Assembly: GCA_031002005.1 (NCBI GenBank)
Contig: JARYHS010008074.1
Span: 279,249,930 to 279,313,929 of the forward strand
Reading direction: 5' to 3'
Length of the DNA: 64,000 bases
DNA from: Vandiemenella viatica
Taxonomy: Eukaryota; Arthropoda; Insecta; Orthoptera; Morabidae
A program made the translations under genes and the position numbers. How positions within the stretch are numbered: the first letter of the stretch is position 1; every line of letters begins with the position of its first letter. Of this stretch, positions 1-12,999 are shown piece after piece. Below the pieces are notes generated by a model, which had not been told where the DNA came from, made no database searches, and saw only the letters and a program-made list of their open reading frames with translations.

Positions 1-771
1 GTGTTTTTTTTAGAAATTTCACACTAATTGTGTGAAAATTATCTATTTTGTATATGATTAATTATATGTGGATGTTTATTTATAACTTGCAGTAATTATA
101 TGCAGAGTGCTGTTACGATGAAAGCCAACAAATCTTACATTTTTATTGGTTTATCCAGAACAGGTTTTGAAAACTGTTCGCAATGTTTATATCTTATTCT
201 CTTCCGCTCTCTCGAATCAGAGTTTGGAAGTTCTTTGCAGAAGTATACTTTGAGTCAGTAAGTTAACTAAACGTAACATCAGCAAGGAAGAATGGGACGT
301 TTTGAGGTAATAATCATGTAAGTAAGGGAAAAAAGTTTCAGCTGATTTTGTAAAAATCTCCTGAGATTTAATGAAAGGCGTTAGATCATATATGATCTCT
401 AAAATATAACAAACGACATTCTACATGCATGGTATAATAGATAGTACCAAATACTTATTATTTCATTATTTTCCAATTCACTTTTAGTTGACTCTTTTGA
501 TATTATTTAGGCTAAAAGTATTTGTTTTCAGGCTGTCTGATTAGCATCACTGTTCTGTGATTTTAGGGAGTAGTTGACTATTTCTTCAAACAGTTTCATT
601 TATCCATATTTTAGTAATTCGTTAAAATATTTCTTCCCCGGAGGAGTTCATGTATTTCCGCTTTCTTACTGCGTCTAATAACTCACAGGTTCTTATGAAA
701 ATCTCTGAGTTGTATGCTAGAATTTGGTTTTGATCCACATTACTTGTTACTTCATTTTGGCACAAACATGT
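1..771. other. A+T-rich stretch, nothing recognised
   Basis: No frame, repeat or tRNA-like motif stands out before the SINE at 772. Confidence 0.6.
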
Positions 772-945
772 ACCGAGCGTGGTGAGTGAATGGTTGGGTT
801 CTGGCCGCGCAGTTGGTAGGACTCATGTTCGCATCCTTGTCCGATCATCCAGGATTCAATGGTTTGCTGAAGTTGCTCCAGGTGAATGACGGGGTACCTT
901 CAGTTAGCTATGGCCCAGTTCCTTCCCGTTCCTTGGCCTGAATCC
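772..945 (+). repeat. SINE family A copy, divergent
   Basis: Starts ACCGAGCGTGGTGAGTGAAT, then GGCCATGGCC-related ‘TAGCTATGGCCCAGTTCC’ and TTCCCGTTCCTTGGCC, ending near a T-rich run. The tRNA-like head is worn. Confidence 0.75.
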
Positions 946-2282
946 TTTTTTTTTTTACTGATAGTATTATTTTACGATACTTATTTTTGTATTAATTGTA
1001 TTTTATTTTCCCTTGTACTACTGACATGCTTTGTAATGTGTTTTGTTCAGCGTTTTATATAAGCCCTTGTATTATTTTTGCTGGTAATTTGACTTCTTCA
1101 AAGAACTATGGGTCTAATTTATGTGCAATGACCTTTGTTTGTTTCCATTTTTCCTTTACCTTGTGCTTCTCTGCAGCTTCCACTATATCAATGTTCAATT
1201 TTTTCCGTCCCTAAACAGTACAACAGAATGCTCACATGTACCCAACGCAGAAATGCATTAACCCCAATCCTTTGCAATGGTACTCGCTTTGTCCAAGCCA
1301 TTCTACTTCAACTATGCCTTCTCCTCTTCTGCCAACTGTATAATCCGTTGAATTCGATATTCGGAGGATGATGGCGGGAAAATCACAATTTTATATTCGA
1401 GTAATTCTTTAATTTAGCAAAAAATATTAAACAGCTCCAGTAACTGAGAACGTTAATCTTATTGGAGATAACTCTATCAGCCGCTCCGTAACGCGTCTCT
1501 CAGACGGCAGACTACTCACATCAACTCCGTACAGTCTCTCTCAGTCAACTGGACCACATGCCAACGAGCGAGGATACCTTCCTGCTTTCTCTTCAACTCA
1601 TATAATCTCCAATCTGATGTCGACCCCCCTAAACTTAATCTGTTTCTATTGACTCAAAAAACCGACAAATACGGGCAGGTCAGTCAGTATACACGAAGCC
1701 TGCCCAGTGATCAGCTGGTGACCACCTGACGCTAGTGAACTCTTGTAGCCGAATGAGCGCGTTAACAAAGAAGGAAACAACAACACAATTGCTTACAACG
1801 ATTCATTTTAGTATGTGCGTTCGTATTTTAGCCGTGTTGTCACAAAAAGTTTCACTTTCAGTCTTGTTTTCCCTAATATTAGTCTGTGGTCACTACCTGT
1901 GTCAGCTAAGATTAGACTGTGTATATTTTGTGATGGATCCACTTTTCGTATGGTTATTATTTATTTCATTTCTTGCTTAAACTCCCGTGTGTTCCCTCGC
2001 AGACATGTATTCGTAGTTGTCTTCTTTGCCCAACATTAGTGACAGCCTGCCTTTGATGTGTTACTCACTGACATTGTTTAATTTTAAGCTTTGATTTACA
2101 CCCGCATGTCCTCGCTGACGACAAGCATTTTATACCTACTGCCAACTCGTACTAAGTACTAACGGAAGAACTGAAGTGATGACATCTGTCAGTGAAATGG
2201 GTAACTGTGTTTTATCAGTGATAAGTGTAATTTTATGTTTTTTTACTTTGTTTGTGAAATGTGTTGTTTATGGAGGCAGAGA
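946..2282. other. Unannotated stretch
   Basis: Short frames at 996-1214, 1135-1371 and 1735-1980 have no recognisable motif. 1480-1740 is richer in G+C and pyrimidine but matches nothing I know. Confidence 0.5.
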
Positions 2283-2425
2283 TCGTGGACCATTCCGGCA
2301 TTCGCCTTTATGACTGCGGAAATCCTCCTTAAAACCGCAGTCAGGATGGTCTGCACGCGGGGGACTAGGCTCGTGCCGCACCTGCTGTACCTCCCTGTCC
2401 AGTGTGCGGCGTCTCAGCGCACTCA
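2283..2425 (-). repeat. SINE-like repeat family B
   Basis: The reverse complement shares a colinear block with plus-strand 47948-48060: GCCGC..CAC, GGGAGGTACA, GGCACGAG, CCCGCGT..CAG, CCT.CTGACTG.GGTTT. It also has a ‘GGCGAATGCCGGAATGGTCC’ tail common to insect SINEs. Confidence 0.55.
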
Positions 2426-2466
2426 GACACAATCACAGATTGTTGTTTGTAGTCGTAGAAAGTATT

Positions 2467-2712
2467 ATCTTTTTTCTTTTCTTATTGTATTATGCCTCAT
2501 AGACGGCTAAGTTCATTAGAGGTGGGATGGGACAGGGGACACGGAACGGGAATGAATTCGGCCATGGCCTTTTTGAAGGAAGCATCCCAAAAATCGCCTG
2601 GAATGATTTTGGGAAACCATGGAAAACCCAAATCTGGATGCCCGGACGGGGATTTGAACCGGCGTCCTCCCGAATGCAAGGATACAGCGTTCACCGTTTT
2701 CCCACGACAGGT
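2467..2712 (-). repeat. SINE family A copy, nearly full length
   Basis: The minus strand has a tRNA-like head with a B-box (AAATCCCCGTCCGG region, after ACGCCGGTTC), then CCAGATTTGGGTTTTCCATG, CCAAAATCATTCCAGGCGA, GGCCATGGCCGAATTC and a worn GACGTCGAGG-type tail with a poly(A)-like run. Confidence 0.8.
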
Positions 2713-2782
2713 AAAAGTATTATCATATATATTATTTCTATAAGGTGATTTGTTGTCTCAAGCTATTATCTCCCTTCATACA

Positions 2783-3560
2783 TAACCGAAATCGACAGTT
2801 AAAGACTAAGGATTTCGCTTTAGTCACATATTTTAAGTAAGTAATTTTTCCAAATTCGACCCTTAAAGGGCAGAAATGTCAATATTTCTTTAATGCGTTT
2901 TTTTTTGTACCACGAACCTGTATTCCTAACCGAATTCTATAAATGAGGTGGTATTTTAAAGATTAAGATCTGCACTTTGTTAATATAGTATATTAAGAAA
3001 GGAATTCTTAGGAATTACACCCTTAAAGTGCAAACGGATCGATATTTCAACAACGCGTTTTTGTGTCACGAGCCATTTATCTTCCTTGATATCTAACCGA
3101 TATAGATAAATGAGGTATCATTTTAAAGATTTAGGACTCCGTAAGGACAACATATTTTAGGAATGGAATGTTTCGGAGTTTTATCCTTAAATGGTAAAAG
3201 TATCATTATTTCCATAACGTATTTTTTGTATCACAAACCATTAATGTTCCTTGATATATAACCGAAATCGAGAAATGAGGTATATTTTTAAAGATTATTG
3301 TTTCTGATTTGGTCACATCATATCTTAAGAAAGAAATTTTCCGTAATTTGACCCTTAAAGGGCAAAAGTATCATTATTTCCATAATGGATTTTTGTTTTT
3401 GTTACGAGCCATTTATCTTCCTTGATTCCTAACCGAAATCTATAAATGAGGTATCTTTTAAAATATTAAGGTCTTCATTCGGGCAAAATTAAAAATTTAG
3501 AATGAAAGTTTTTGAAACTTGATCCTTGAAGAACAAAAGTAATAACTCTGAAATCCGCTA
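2783..3560 (+). repeat. Tandem array, unit about 165 bp, five copies
   Basis: CTAACCGAAATC-TATAAATGAGGT recurs at 2783, 2927, 3094, 3259 and 3430 (steps 144, 167, 165, 171). Each unit also has ‘TTTTAAAGATTA’, ‘ACCCTTAAAGGGCA’, and ‘CACGAGCCATTTATCTTCCT’. Copies are diverged, so the array is old. Confidence 0.9.
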
Positions 3561-6500
3561 GCACATATCACAAAGATATCAATAAACTGCTTCACTGGCT
3601 GGACACCCGATAGGATTTCATTGAAAATTAACTATTGATACAAATGAGGTGGTTCTTCTTTCGCCCAGTTACAAACCATCAAACTTGCTATTCATGGTAT
3701 TCGCGAAATTTTCGCAAGGGTCATCTAGTTCATTTTAATTTCGTTCTGTTCTCAGAACTCAAAGAGTCGTGCTCCCACATTTTTATTGATGTCCCACTAA
3801 ATATCTTTGATTACATTTTCTTCGCCTACAATTACTACAAAGAAGATAGGTTGGAGCACACTGCACTAAGAAACTTTTTCGTTCAGTTATTTTGGAGTGA
3901 CATGGCTTCACGTCCGGTTTGTAATCTTCATGTTTTTCCAAGGGATCCATTGGCCTCTTGTGTCGGTCGCTGGCTGATTCGTATCGGCCGAGATGACTGA
4001 TCTGTGGGTTGGCGGAGAGCTTCGTAAACTTTTCGTACAACAGACGGAAGCGTTGGACGATCCGCATAGATCCCAACATATCATGTACCGCGACTGTGAG
4101 AAAGCTGTTTGGCTGATGTGGCATCCAAATCAGACCTGTGTTTCGTAACACCTGCAGCTTGCTCAGGATACAATAAGCCGCGGACCTCGCGTGCTCTGTT
4201 ACTGGCCTGATCAGACTACAGTAAATCGCACCGATGTCAGTTGCTTAATTTCTCACACGCGAATTAATAATCGTTACTGTGACATCTCATTGTTTTTGTT
4301 CTTGCATGTCTTCATTAAGTTTTACCTTCTGATTAGTGTAATTTCTATTGTCTAGAAGATATACAGATTAACGTTGATTGTCCTTTGTACTCGATCTAAT
4401 TACCTAGAATGCTATACGAAGAAATAGTATATACATATCATCTATTTTTTGACACCGAGACCTATTTTACACGTTTCTCTTACCCCCACATGTAAATTAT
4501 TATGTAAGCGTTAAGCTAAAATATCCCATTTCTCATTTTTTGTTTCAATTTCACAAATTTAAAGCCCATTTTGTACTAATTCAATCATTATTTATTCGTA
4601 GATGGTATAAACCGCTCTTATTTTTGAGGTTGCTTCGCTGATACTATTTTATTTGTTCCTCTGTTTTCACTTTCTGTTTTTCGGTGTATCCATCATACTT
4701 GGATTAGTTTTTTCCGAAGCAACTTCAACTTGTTGAATAGATGAAAAGATTTCTTATTTTTTTATTTTCTTTTATCCCGGACAAATTTTATCGTTTTGCA
4801 ACAATTCACTTTTATTCTCCATGTTGTTTGGTTTATTCTGCATAAATGATTCACACATATAAAAGACAGCTTGAGATGGGTTTTAGTTTCTGTTTCAGTC
4901 TTCCAGAGCTGCTTACGCATGTTCCCACGCGATTTTCTTATCAACTATTTGTGAAAAGGCGATGAAAGAAGTATCGTTTCAACTGTGCGAGTCCCAGTAA
5001 TTTAAAACAACAATAAAAGTATTTAACAGTCAAAAGGAAATTGAGTTACGCGAGAAGGCCAAGTCGTGACCAACTGACTATCAATCAAACAGTGAAGAAG
5101 AGGTAATGGTGACGCATAAACATTATAGTATTAACTCAGGTTGTGACATTATTTCTATTGTATTATATTATTAAAACTATATTGCTATATTATATGACAT
5201 AAAATCATTGTAGTTGAAGATCCTGTGTTATTAATTCCATGGTAGGAAGATCATATTTATCTTATAGGACGTAGCAATGTTGGCATCATCCGCTGTGTAT
5301 CAGTGTGATCGTGTCATTAACAAAGAGAAAACACTGATAGTTAAAATAATTGTATTTCGGTTAATCCTGTATTTGTTGCTTATTTCAATCCAGCAAATAT
5401 TCTTAACAGCAGACAATAGTCACTTTGTAATGTAACGGAATTACATAGCAAGATATTAGCGTGAGTATCACTGAAAATTAATATTAAGTAAGAACATTAA
5501 AGGACACAAAAGGCATAAACAATGAGAGAACTGTAAAGTACAATAAAGAATTGTAAAGTATAGCATTATGAGTCAATTAATAACTGTATTTTGGAATTCC
5601 GGGTGAAGTAGTCAACACAGTGAGATCAAGAAAAGGCATGGATGTCTAGATATATTTTAGAACGGAAGCCCAAGTAGCGGCCATTCGTGATAACGCTGTG
5701 ACGTCACCAACCAGACTGTCTGGTATCTCGACCCAACTGCAGTCAGCCAACTTAGGAAAACAAAATCTTCTCCGATGAGTGCAAGTAAGAGGTTTAACTC
5801 TGGTTTTTGTATACAAACGCCCATAAAGAAGAGGTGATATGTAAAGCCCTCTCACAATTGTTTGTCGAGGGTGGTAACTCCGATAGTGAAACACTATCAC
5901 TGGTGCCCGCTCTTGAGGTCCCGTTAGACGAAAATGTTTAAAACCCTTCCTCACGTGAGCTCTTTCATTGTGTGGACCACGTACTACTCTGCAATGTGCT
6001 TCAGTAGTGAAACCGCGTCAAGATCGCAACCCAACCATGCATAAAATAAGTTAATTTGTTCCATCTCTCTCTGTCTCCCTGTGTATTTATACTATATCAA
6101 ATATGTATTGTGCCGCAGATAATTCATGAAGTCAACTAAAAACAGAATAAGATTTAACCTTCTTGAGAGTAATGAGTAATAAGACTGTGAAGTGAATACA
6201 TGTTATTGATGCAGATTATATTTGTTCAAGTGGATAGTCCCATGATGGTAGTATTCGTGAAGATTTTATTGGTTCGTTGATATTCCTTTGTTAGATATAA
6301 TAACAAATGAGGAACATTCTTTAACACTAGATTTTATTCTAATTCTCCCCTGTGATAAGATCTCGTGTGTAATGGCTTTAAGAAGCAGGCTTTGTTCAAT
6401 GAAGTCCTTTAACTAGTACTGACCCTCAAAACGGAATTAAGAGAATAAAAGGAGATAGACAATTTACTGGGAGGTTATAACTGGTCACCATGTTTAAAGA

Positions 6501-6763
6501 ACCAGATCGTTCTACTTACATTTATTAATCTTGCATTCTTAGAAAATTTGCACTGCCATACAACAAAAATAAATTAACGATCAGACACGTAGTAAGTAAA
6601 AGTTAAGTCCCAAAAGGACTTGTACTACTCGTCAAGTGAACTTCCGTTTACTGTGTAGTATTTTCCACAGTTTTAGTGACATCAAATTGAAGAAGTCGTG
6701 CGTTTGTATTTCCAAAAATGGTACTGGGAATATTTTGTGGTCACACTGAACCATATGCTTCTT
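3561..6763. other. Unannotated stretch with two overlapping frames of ~120 codons
   Basis: 3635-4000 (plus) and 3783-4151 (minus) overlap in antisense; neither shows a known motif, and 3960-4160 is the only GC-balanced part. A 102-codon minus frame at 5646-5954 is also unidentified. The rest is A+T-rich. Confidence 0.45.
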
Positions 6764-6899
6764 ACCGAGCATGGTGGATGAGCGGTAATGTTCTGGTCTC
6801 GCATTCGGGAGGTTTCCCCAAATTACTCCTGGTGAATGCCGGAATGCTTCCTTCAAAAGGCCATGGCCAAATTCCCCGGTCCTAGTCACCAGAATTCTT
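6764..6899 (+). repeat. SINE family A copy with internal deletion
   Basis: Begins ACCGAGCATGGTGGATGAGC; the stretch between GCATTCGGGAGG and TTTCCCCAAATTACTCC is missing, so the B-box is lost. It continues to GGCCATGGCCAAATTCC. Confidence 0.8.
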
Positions 6900-9800
6900 A
6901 CCTTGCTGTCGGCAGGCCTGTTTGTGAGATTATGTCACTGGCTGATTAATTTCTGGTTATGAGATGTGGACTTTTGAATATCAGGTATATTCGTGGTGAA
7001 ATGGTTATTTCGGACTGCGTGATAATTAGTAAATAGTTTTAAACCCTTGTGTGAGATTGATGAGTTTGTTATTGACGGAGATACTTAATTATAAAATAAA
7101 TCGCCAAGCGAAAGTCAACAAGGTCGGAGGCAAAGTATTATCTCGTCAGTATTTGGCAAGAAAGAAATAATTTGTAATTTAAACCAAAAGGAGGGAGATT
7201 TCTAGTATACTGTACAGCTACATACCAGATTCATATAGAATTATTTATTGCATCATAGCCTCCTCAATTGAAATAAATGTCTATTAATTTCCTCTGGAAA
7301 TCCAATGCCACAGAAAAAGTTCTTTTTAAATCTACAACTGCCATTAATCTTAGTTGATTTACTAAAATAATTACACTTCTTCTTTCGTATTTGCTCCTGT
7401 ACACTTAGGATAAGTTTTCATTTGGGAATGGTTGTTTGTGACAGACTGAAAAAAATCATCATAAGAAGTGAAAATGGTTTTAGTGAAATATGTTTTCTGA
7501 TACCATACGTGAGTGCCGGTAAGGAGAAAAAAATGATAGGCTATATAAAACCTTTTCACTGGAATTTTTTATTTTTTGTCACTTTTTCTGAGAGATAAAG
7601 AAGTTGAGGGGAAAACTGTAATTCACCTCTAATAATTAAATTTTTGTTACACGCTGTTGACAATATTATTAAGGAAGAGCTTATGATTTTTGGTAGTATT
7701 CTAAACCAAAAATCTTAACGCACATTTAAATATTTTATGATTGTTCCCACAAACCACAGGAACATTAATTAAAGATTTTAAAACGATTTTATCAGAGGTG
7801 GATCTGTTTACTTATTTGTGGCTGTGAAAAATAAATATATTTGTGTATCTGTGTGAATTGGTGCGTGTGAAAGAAAAAAAATATGTTTTTTTCACACGAT
7901 GACTTTAATGTATAACATCACAATAAGTACACCGACAAAAGCTTACAGACATCATACATTTACACTTATATTATAAAGTAATAATGGGCTTCTTTATTGT
8001 GAAAGAAATCATGAAACAAGTAGCAGGTTGATACTTATCGTCGCGAATTTTCTACAACAAATATTATCACAGCCATAATGCTTTGAAAGGTTTTTGACTT
8101 CGGCTTACATTTTTCTACATCATCGATCAATTAAATTTGACAAGTGAGATATAATAACAAAGTGTATCTTCTACAATTAAACGAATACAACATGATTTTT
8201 TTTTACAATTAGTTTAAACTGGGTTTATGTCTTCTTGCTGTAATAGCCGGTTGATTGTTAATATTTTTTAAAAGACGACATTGAATGTTGCATGAATAAC
8301 AAGTGGGTTGACATTCAGACAGGAAATCTTCCAAAAATATTGGTTTTGTACATTATACTTTTAAAATTAATTTACAAAAATTATCATATGAATCAAGAAA
8401 TATTGATATCATTCTGCTTTAGTAACAAGGAATGTATTCATGTTTAAAACTTCCATACTTTTAATAGTGCAAACAAAATGACTTATCAGTTACATTTAAC
8501 CAAAAATTTCAGCAATTTCTGTTAGTACATGTGTTATCAAACATTCATTAATAGCTGGTTAGTTAAAATACGACGTAAAACTTGAGATTATGGGGACAAA
8601 AATATGTAAATATATATGAAGCACCCAAGTATTTATTGAAAACAGATTAATGAAAACATCAAATACCATCAATACCTAGTAAACGTACAGTAGGACACAC
8701 ATTATAAAACGGATACAAAATCTAAATTTCTCTAACACTCATTTCATCACACGTGTACACACATTGACTGACACAAAAATAACACCCGAGTCGCCAGGTG
8801 GGAGGTGCGCAACGCGGCAGCTGAAGCCAAGCATTGAGCACAGTGTGGGATGGAGTCCCTCGGACGACGCGTCTGGACGAACATCGCTAAAACAACTCCC
8901 GTAATTGACAGAATATCAAATATATGAACATCTTTTCTGGACGTCCGGCGATCGTACAGAGTAGTTTGGTTTCTCGTCCTGACGCATTTAAGCGTAAATT
9001 ATAGCCTCAAGTTAGCTTACTTCATTATATCTCTAAATTGGTGTTCGCTATATACAGAATAATCATCGTACCAATTCTATCTACGAGCTCCTCTAATTTT
9101 GATTGCCTTGTTATGATGAAAATAGCACGTAAAGCACCATTCGTTATAGTTTAATGGTGTTGAGGTACGAACGTATTTAGGTATGTAACATTTTTTGCAC
9201 TTCGGATGGAGGACATAAGGAAAAGGTTTAGCAAAATACCTCACCAGTCGTTTACGTATATCTAACAGGTAATACTGATAAAACTTCTTACCACTAAATT
9301 TATAATTTCTAGGCATTTTTAAACACTGAAAATAAGACTAGCAACGAACAACATGGCAACGAAATATTGGAATTAAAATACGTATGCATTTCGTAGCATA
9401 TTATGACAAACATATATATATTATAACACTTAAAATGCAAGAATTACATGATGCTGATAATACAATGGATTTAAGAATAGACTATTTAAATATTGAAAAT
9501 ATCACACTAATGTATGACTCCTTCCTTACACCAGTCAGCTGAATAATTGTCAGTCAACTACTGATCACGACATACACAAAGGTAAATAAGTGTACTTAAA
9601 AGGGGAAAATAATTTATTCAAAGAAAGTTCAACTTCACTGTTCAGTGGATCGGCGAGTCTGGGATGAAAAGCTTCGAACAACATTCAAGAAACACCATCA
9701 GCTAAAAATTACCTTAATACGATAAAATAGTTGTCCAATATGATCTGAAATTTCACTCTAATTCCAGGCATTGTACAAATGGTATGATGTAACTCTGCTC

Positions 9801-11650
9801 TTTTCTTCTAATTCAAGCTCTTTCATGGACACGACGAAGAGAATATGGCTTTCGTGACCACAGATCACTATAGTACAGTTGACACAACTAGTTCTACAAA
9901 GCAAGTTACTAATCTCTACACGCTTTCACTGAGGAGTAACACTAATGAAAAAAGTCGACCTATTATTTATAACGAAACTTTAAATGTGTAGAATAATCAC
10001 CCTAACCTACATTACGGTAACATAAATTTTACATTAGATGTACATTTAAAAGATCCAGATGAATGTATGAATTAGTAACATCTGAACTGGCTTACGATTT
10101 GACGAATTTTGTGTTTCTTATCAACCTTTTTGTAACAGTTAATTGTGTTTCAATTTGCAGTACAATACTGCACTGGCCGACAACGGAGACAGGAATTTCG
10201 TGAAGGTCAAATGGCAACGAAACTGCTTGATATCAGTGTAAATTTACAGATGTTTTAATTCGAACTGTACACGGAATGAACTGGTTATCAATCTTCGTTA
10301 CTAAGTCGTATAATATGCTATCATTATGAAAATACAATATACAAATATAGCGTACACATGTGGTTTTATACTTTTTTTTGTATGCGTATACACAGATCTG
10401 GAACGGACCAGAACTGTTAAAACATTTGCTGGATAAACTGGAAAAATAAATATATTTACGAAACAGGCTGCATTGTTGGGTACGGATAGAGAAATAACCA
10501 CGATTTGCAGTGATGTAAGTATTCGAAACTTTCCAGTGTATGCCTGTTTACATTCACACAAGAAGGGCTTAAATGACAGGTCACAGAAAAACGAAATGCT
10601 TCCGTACAGCGTTGAAAAAAAAGTAACTAATACCTTGGAAAAACTGTCGTCAGATTATATGGCAGAGCAGTCTGTGTTTTGTCAATATTGCTGAAACTAA
10701 TTTACCGTAAAACAATCTAGGTACGTGATCAGTTACAATGAAATTAGACATTATCGATCTCTTGAAGAAAATCAAATACCTGTTCGCAATTTCGATTACT
10801 GTCTCGACTTCCGTCTGTGTTTCTGAGAACGGCGAAACGCAAGAGGATTCCATCATTATAAAAATTTTTACTTAAATGAAACATGTCTTTTTTAGTTGAT
10901 AACAGAAAGTATTGGCAAGAAACAATTGGCTGGTACAGTACGACTTAAAGAGAAACGCAATTAGAAGCCAATTCTTCGCAAAACAATATATACATTTAAA
11001 GGTAATTGTTTTTACGTACAGTGTCACTGTTCTAGGTAGTATCTGATAGAAATAAACGCAATGAACTGGGTATAGATGACGTCAACATACGGAAAACAAA
11101 ATTTACTACGCTCTTTTAAGAGTTGCTTCACTAAACCTGCGTAATTTCAGTCTGTTAATATCAAATATGTGGTACGTTTTTATAACAATAGAAAAATTGA
11201 AGAGTTTGTAACGAATAATAGATGAAGTTGTCTGAGATAGGGATTTGCATTATAGAGACTGAAAAATTAATCATACACACATGTATTGTACATTTGATGC
11301 ACTTGCAACACGGAATGAAGCACTCACTAAGCAATATTTTCAAACAATATGTTTCTATCAAGATCTTGATTTGAGATAAACTAGTAAGTTTTTTGTGGGT
11401 ACACAGTGTTAATTACAAAAGAGCATCCACTTCCTAGACTGCTAGAACGTTCTGATATTGAGAACGGTAATAGAAACAAAAACACACCAAGGAGCGCTAC
11501 GCAATGTAGAGATAAAACCGAAACTGCAAAGAGCCTCAGCATGTTACATTGATTTCTAGTGGATGAGCTATGCTTATAGCGCTTCATGGTAGTATCCGAT
11601 GTTCTCATTTGTTATCTAAGACAGAAAAGGTTCAAATCACAACAAAAGCA
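6900..11650. other. A+T-rich stretch with one GC-rich island
   Basis: Apart from the frame at 9077-9316, only 8785-8885 (AGGTGGGAGGTGCGCAACG and neighbours) departs from the A+T-rich background. An imperfect hairpin GTGTGAAAGAAAAAAAA..TTTTTTTCACAC lies near 7865-7900. Confidence 0.5.
9077..9316 (-). CDS. Small open frame of 79 codons with paired CxxC, unidentified
   Basis: The minus-strand frame reads MPRNYKFSGKKFYQYYLLDI and later HPKCKKCYIPKYVRTSTPLN, then CFTCYFHHNK. Two C-x2-C pairs about 25 residues apart with His nearby would suit a zinc-binding fold. No family recognised; the DNA is A+T-rich, so chance is possible. Confidence 0.22.
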   Translation of the reverse strand: MPRNYKFSGKKFYQYYLLDIRKRLVRYFAKPFPYVLHPKCKKCYIPKYVRTSTPLNYNEWCFTCYFHHNKAIKIRGARR

Positions 11651-11679
11651 TTTTTTTTTTTTTACTGAATTAAAGGTTA

Positions 11680-12037
11680 TTTATTAGAAACTTACTACTG
11701 CGTGAACAACAAAAAAACTGGTAGACGATTCTATTTTCGTTGTATTTCCGTTCACTAAATTTTCGTAAAATGTTTGGATCAGGGTAAGAGTCCTAAACAC
11801 AAATATAAATGCGTCAATATTTAATTTAATTTAATATTTATGGCAGTATAAATGGTGCTGTAAATGCGCTCTGTGGTATTTTATAAATAAAGATAAAAGT
11901 TCCTAACGGGTTTAACGTAATTTGTATCTGGGTGACTAAAGTGGACGACCAATAGCCGGAGCGAAGAAAGGCAAATAAGGGTTGGGTGATTCTCAGAAAT
12001 ATAAACACAAACGCTAAGACACGTTCTATAACGAAAG

Positions 12038-12092
<55 letters not shown>

Positions 12093-12638
12093 AGGGTGGT
12101 ACGATCATTTGTAATCCGACTGCACTCCGCTTGATAGAAATGATAATATCTTCGCTCCATGCAGCGTAATGATTAACGTTTTTGCGTCGCACACAGGTAT
12201 CCGCCTGCATGAGTCTGGTCTTCGACATACTTGGTTTTAATTAACCATTGTGTTCGTTCTTACCGTGGTTTTCATAAACAAACAATTATAATAATTAAAC
12301 AGGGTTTCAGAAATAAGGAATTGATGGTTCTGTGCCGTTAAGAAAAGGAGAATGCTATTTTACGAAGAAAAAAAAATAATTAAAATGTAAGAAGGCTTTG
12401 AATTTACTGCCCTTTGGTGCTTTGTTCCTTTCTTAGAACATCGATCGAAAAATCTGCAAAAGTTGGATCTTACTGTAGGGAATGTTTTTATGGTAGGTGT
12501 TGAATGGAGTAATAGGTGTGTTGGTGCGAGAGAAAATTTCAGTGTGAACTGAGCTATGAAGAGGTTATCGGATTGCCTACGCGAGTGCAGCAGTGTACCG
12601 CGTATGACGTAATAGCAGGTAGTGGTTGGCACGGTAGC
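11680..12638 (-). promoter_or_regulatory. Candidate 3' UTR with an AATAAA signal
   Basis: Downstream of both stops on the minus strand, the first well-placed AATAAA I noticed is at 11685-11680, followed about 20 bases on by an A-rich run (11663-11651 on this strand). The interval also carries a TG/GA microsatellite. A 3' UTR of this length is plausible but rests only on the hexamer. Confidence 0.25.
12039..12089 (+). repeat. Compound (TG)n(GA)n microsatellite
   Basis: About 12 TG units pass directly into about 13 GA units. It lies in the candidate 3' UTR of the minus-strand gene. Confidence 0.95.
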
Positions 12639-12746
12639 CTATAGGTCGTCGTAGGGCCCGCAGCCGCTACCGCTGCCGAAGCTGTCGCCGTCGCCGCCTC
12701 GGGTGACCTTGGGGAAGAGCGCCGCGGCGGCGGGCGACGCCTCGTG
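12639..12746 (-). other. In-frame coding-like extension beyond the TAG (35 codons plus stop)
   Basis: Directly after the TAG the same frame stays open for 35 codons and then ends in TAG at 12641-12639. The peptide runs HEASPAAAALFPKVTRGGDG and then DSFGSGSGCGPYDDL. It keeps the high G+C of the exon and drops to A+T-rich DNA right after the second stop, which suggests this DNA has been maintained as coding sequence. Options are a CAG-to-TAG change in this individual or assembly, a readthrough stop, or a chance GC-rich 3' UTR. The base after TAG is C (TAG C), a context linked with leaky termination in insects, but it is not decisive. Confidence 0.5.
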
Positions 12747-12893
12747 CTACGGCTTGTCGTAATCTCGGCGCCGGATGACGGCGAAGTGCGTCGTCTGGTA
12801 GGAGTTGCTGGACCGACAGCCGCGCTCCAGCGTGCCCGTCATGCTGTAGCCCATGTTGAAGTCGGACGCGCTCACGTTGGACGTCAGGTACAG
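12747..12893 (-). CDS. Terminal coding exon of the same unidentified gene, ending at an in-frame TAG
   Basis: The minus strand reads TGTTTCAG at the acceptor, then 48 codons and TAG at 12749-12747. The peptide begins [20 protein letters not shown], contains a Cys in LERGCRSS, and ends [15 protein letters not shown]. It starts in phase 0 and so continues the exon at 35764-35857 without adjustment, giving FKRVSPDPDFK joined to [11 protein letters not shown] is a possible N-glycosylation site, and the basic RRR near the end could mark the inner side of a membrane or a processing point, although no membrane segment is visible. The exon is strongly GC-rich. The family is not recognised. The stop may not be the true end (see the extension below it). 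Confidence 0.75.
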   Translation of the reverse strand: MYLTSNVSASDFNMGYSMTGTLERGCRSSNSYQTTHFAVIRRRDYDKP

Positions 12894-12999
12894 CTGAAAC
12901 AGGCCACGCAAACAGGAATCAACAAATTGAAACCCGGCCCAGAGGCATTAGTTTAATTCAGTGCCAACTGATAATAATTAAGGTGCAGTATTTGGGGAA

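Noticed and set aside
2783..3560. CRISPR-like array
   Set aside because: Units are ~165 bp, diverged along their whole length and without distinct spacers; this is an ordinary eukaryotic tandem repeat.
3635..4151. Overlapping frames of 121 and 122 codons on opposite strands
   Set aside because: They overlap in antisense and neither has a recognisable motif; at most one could be real.
12744..12956. Plus-strand frame over the terminal exon
   Set aside because: It is the antisense shadow of the minus-strand exon, which has splice and phase support.
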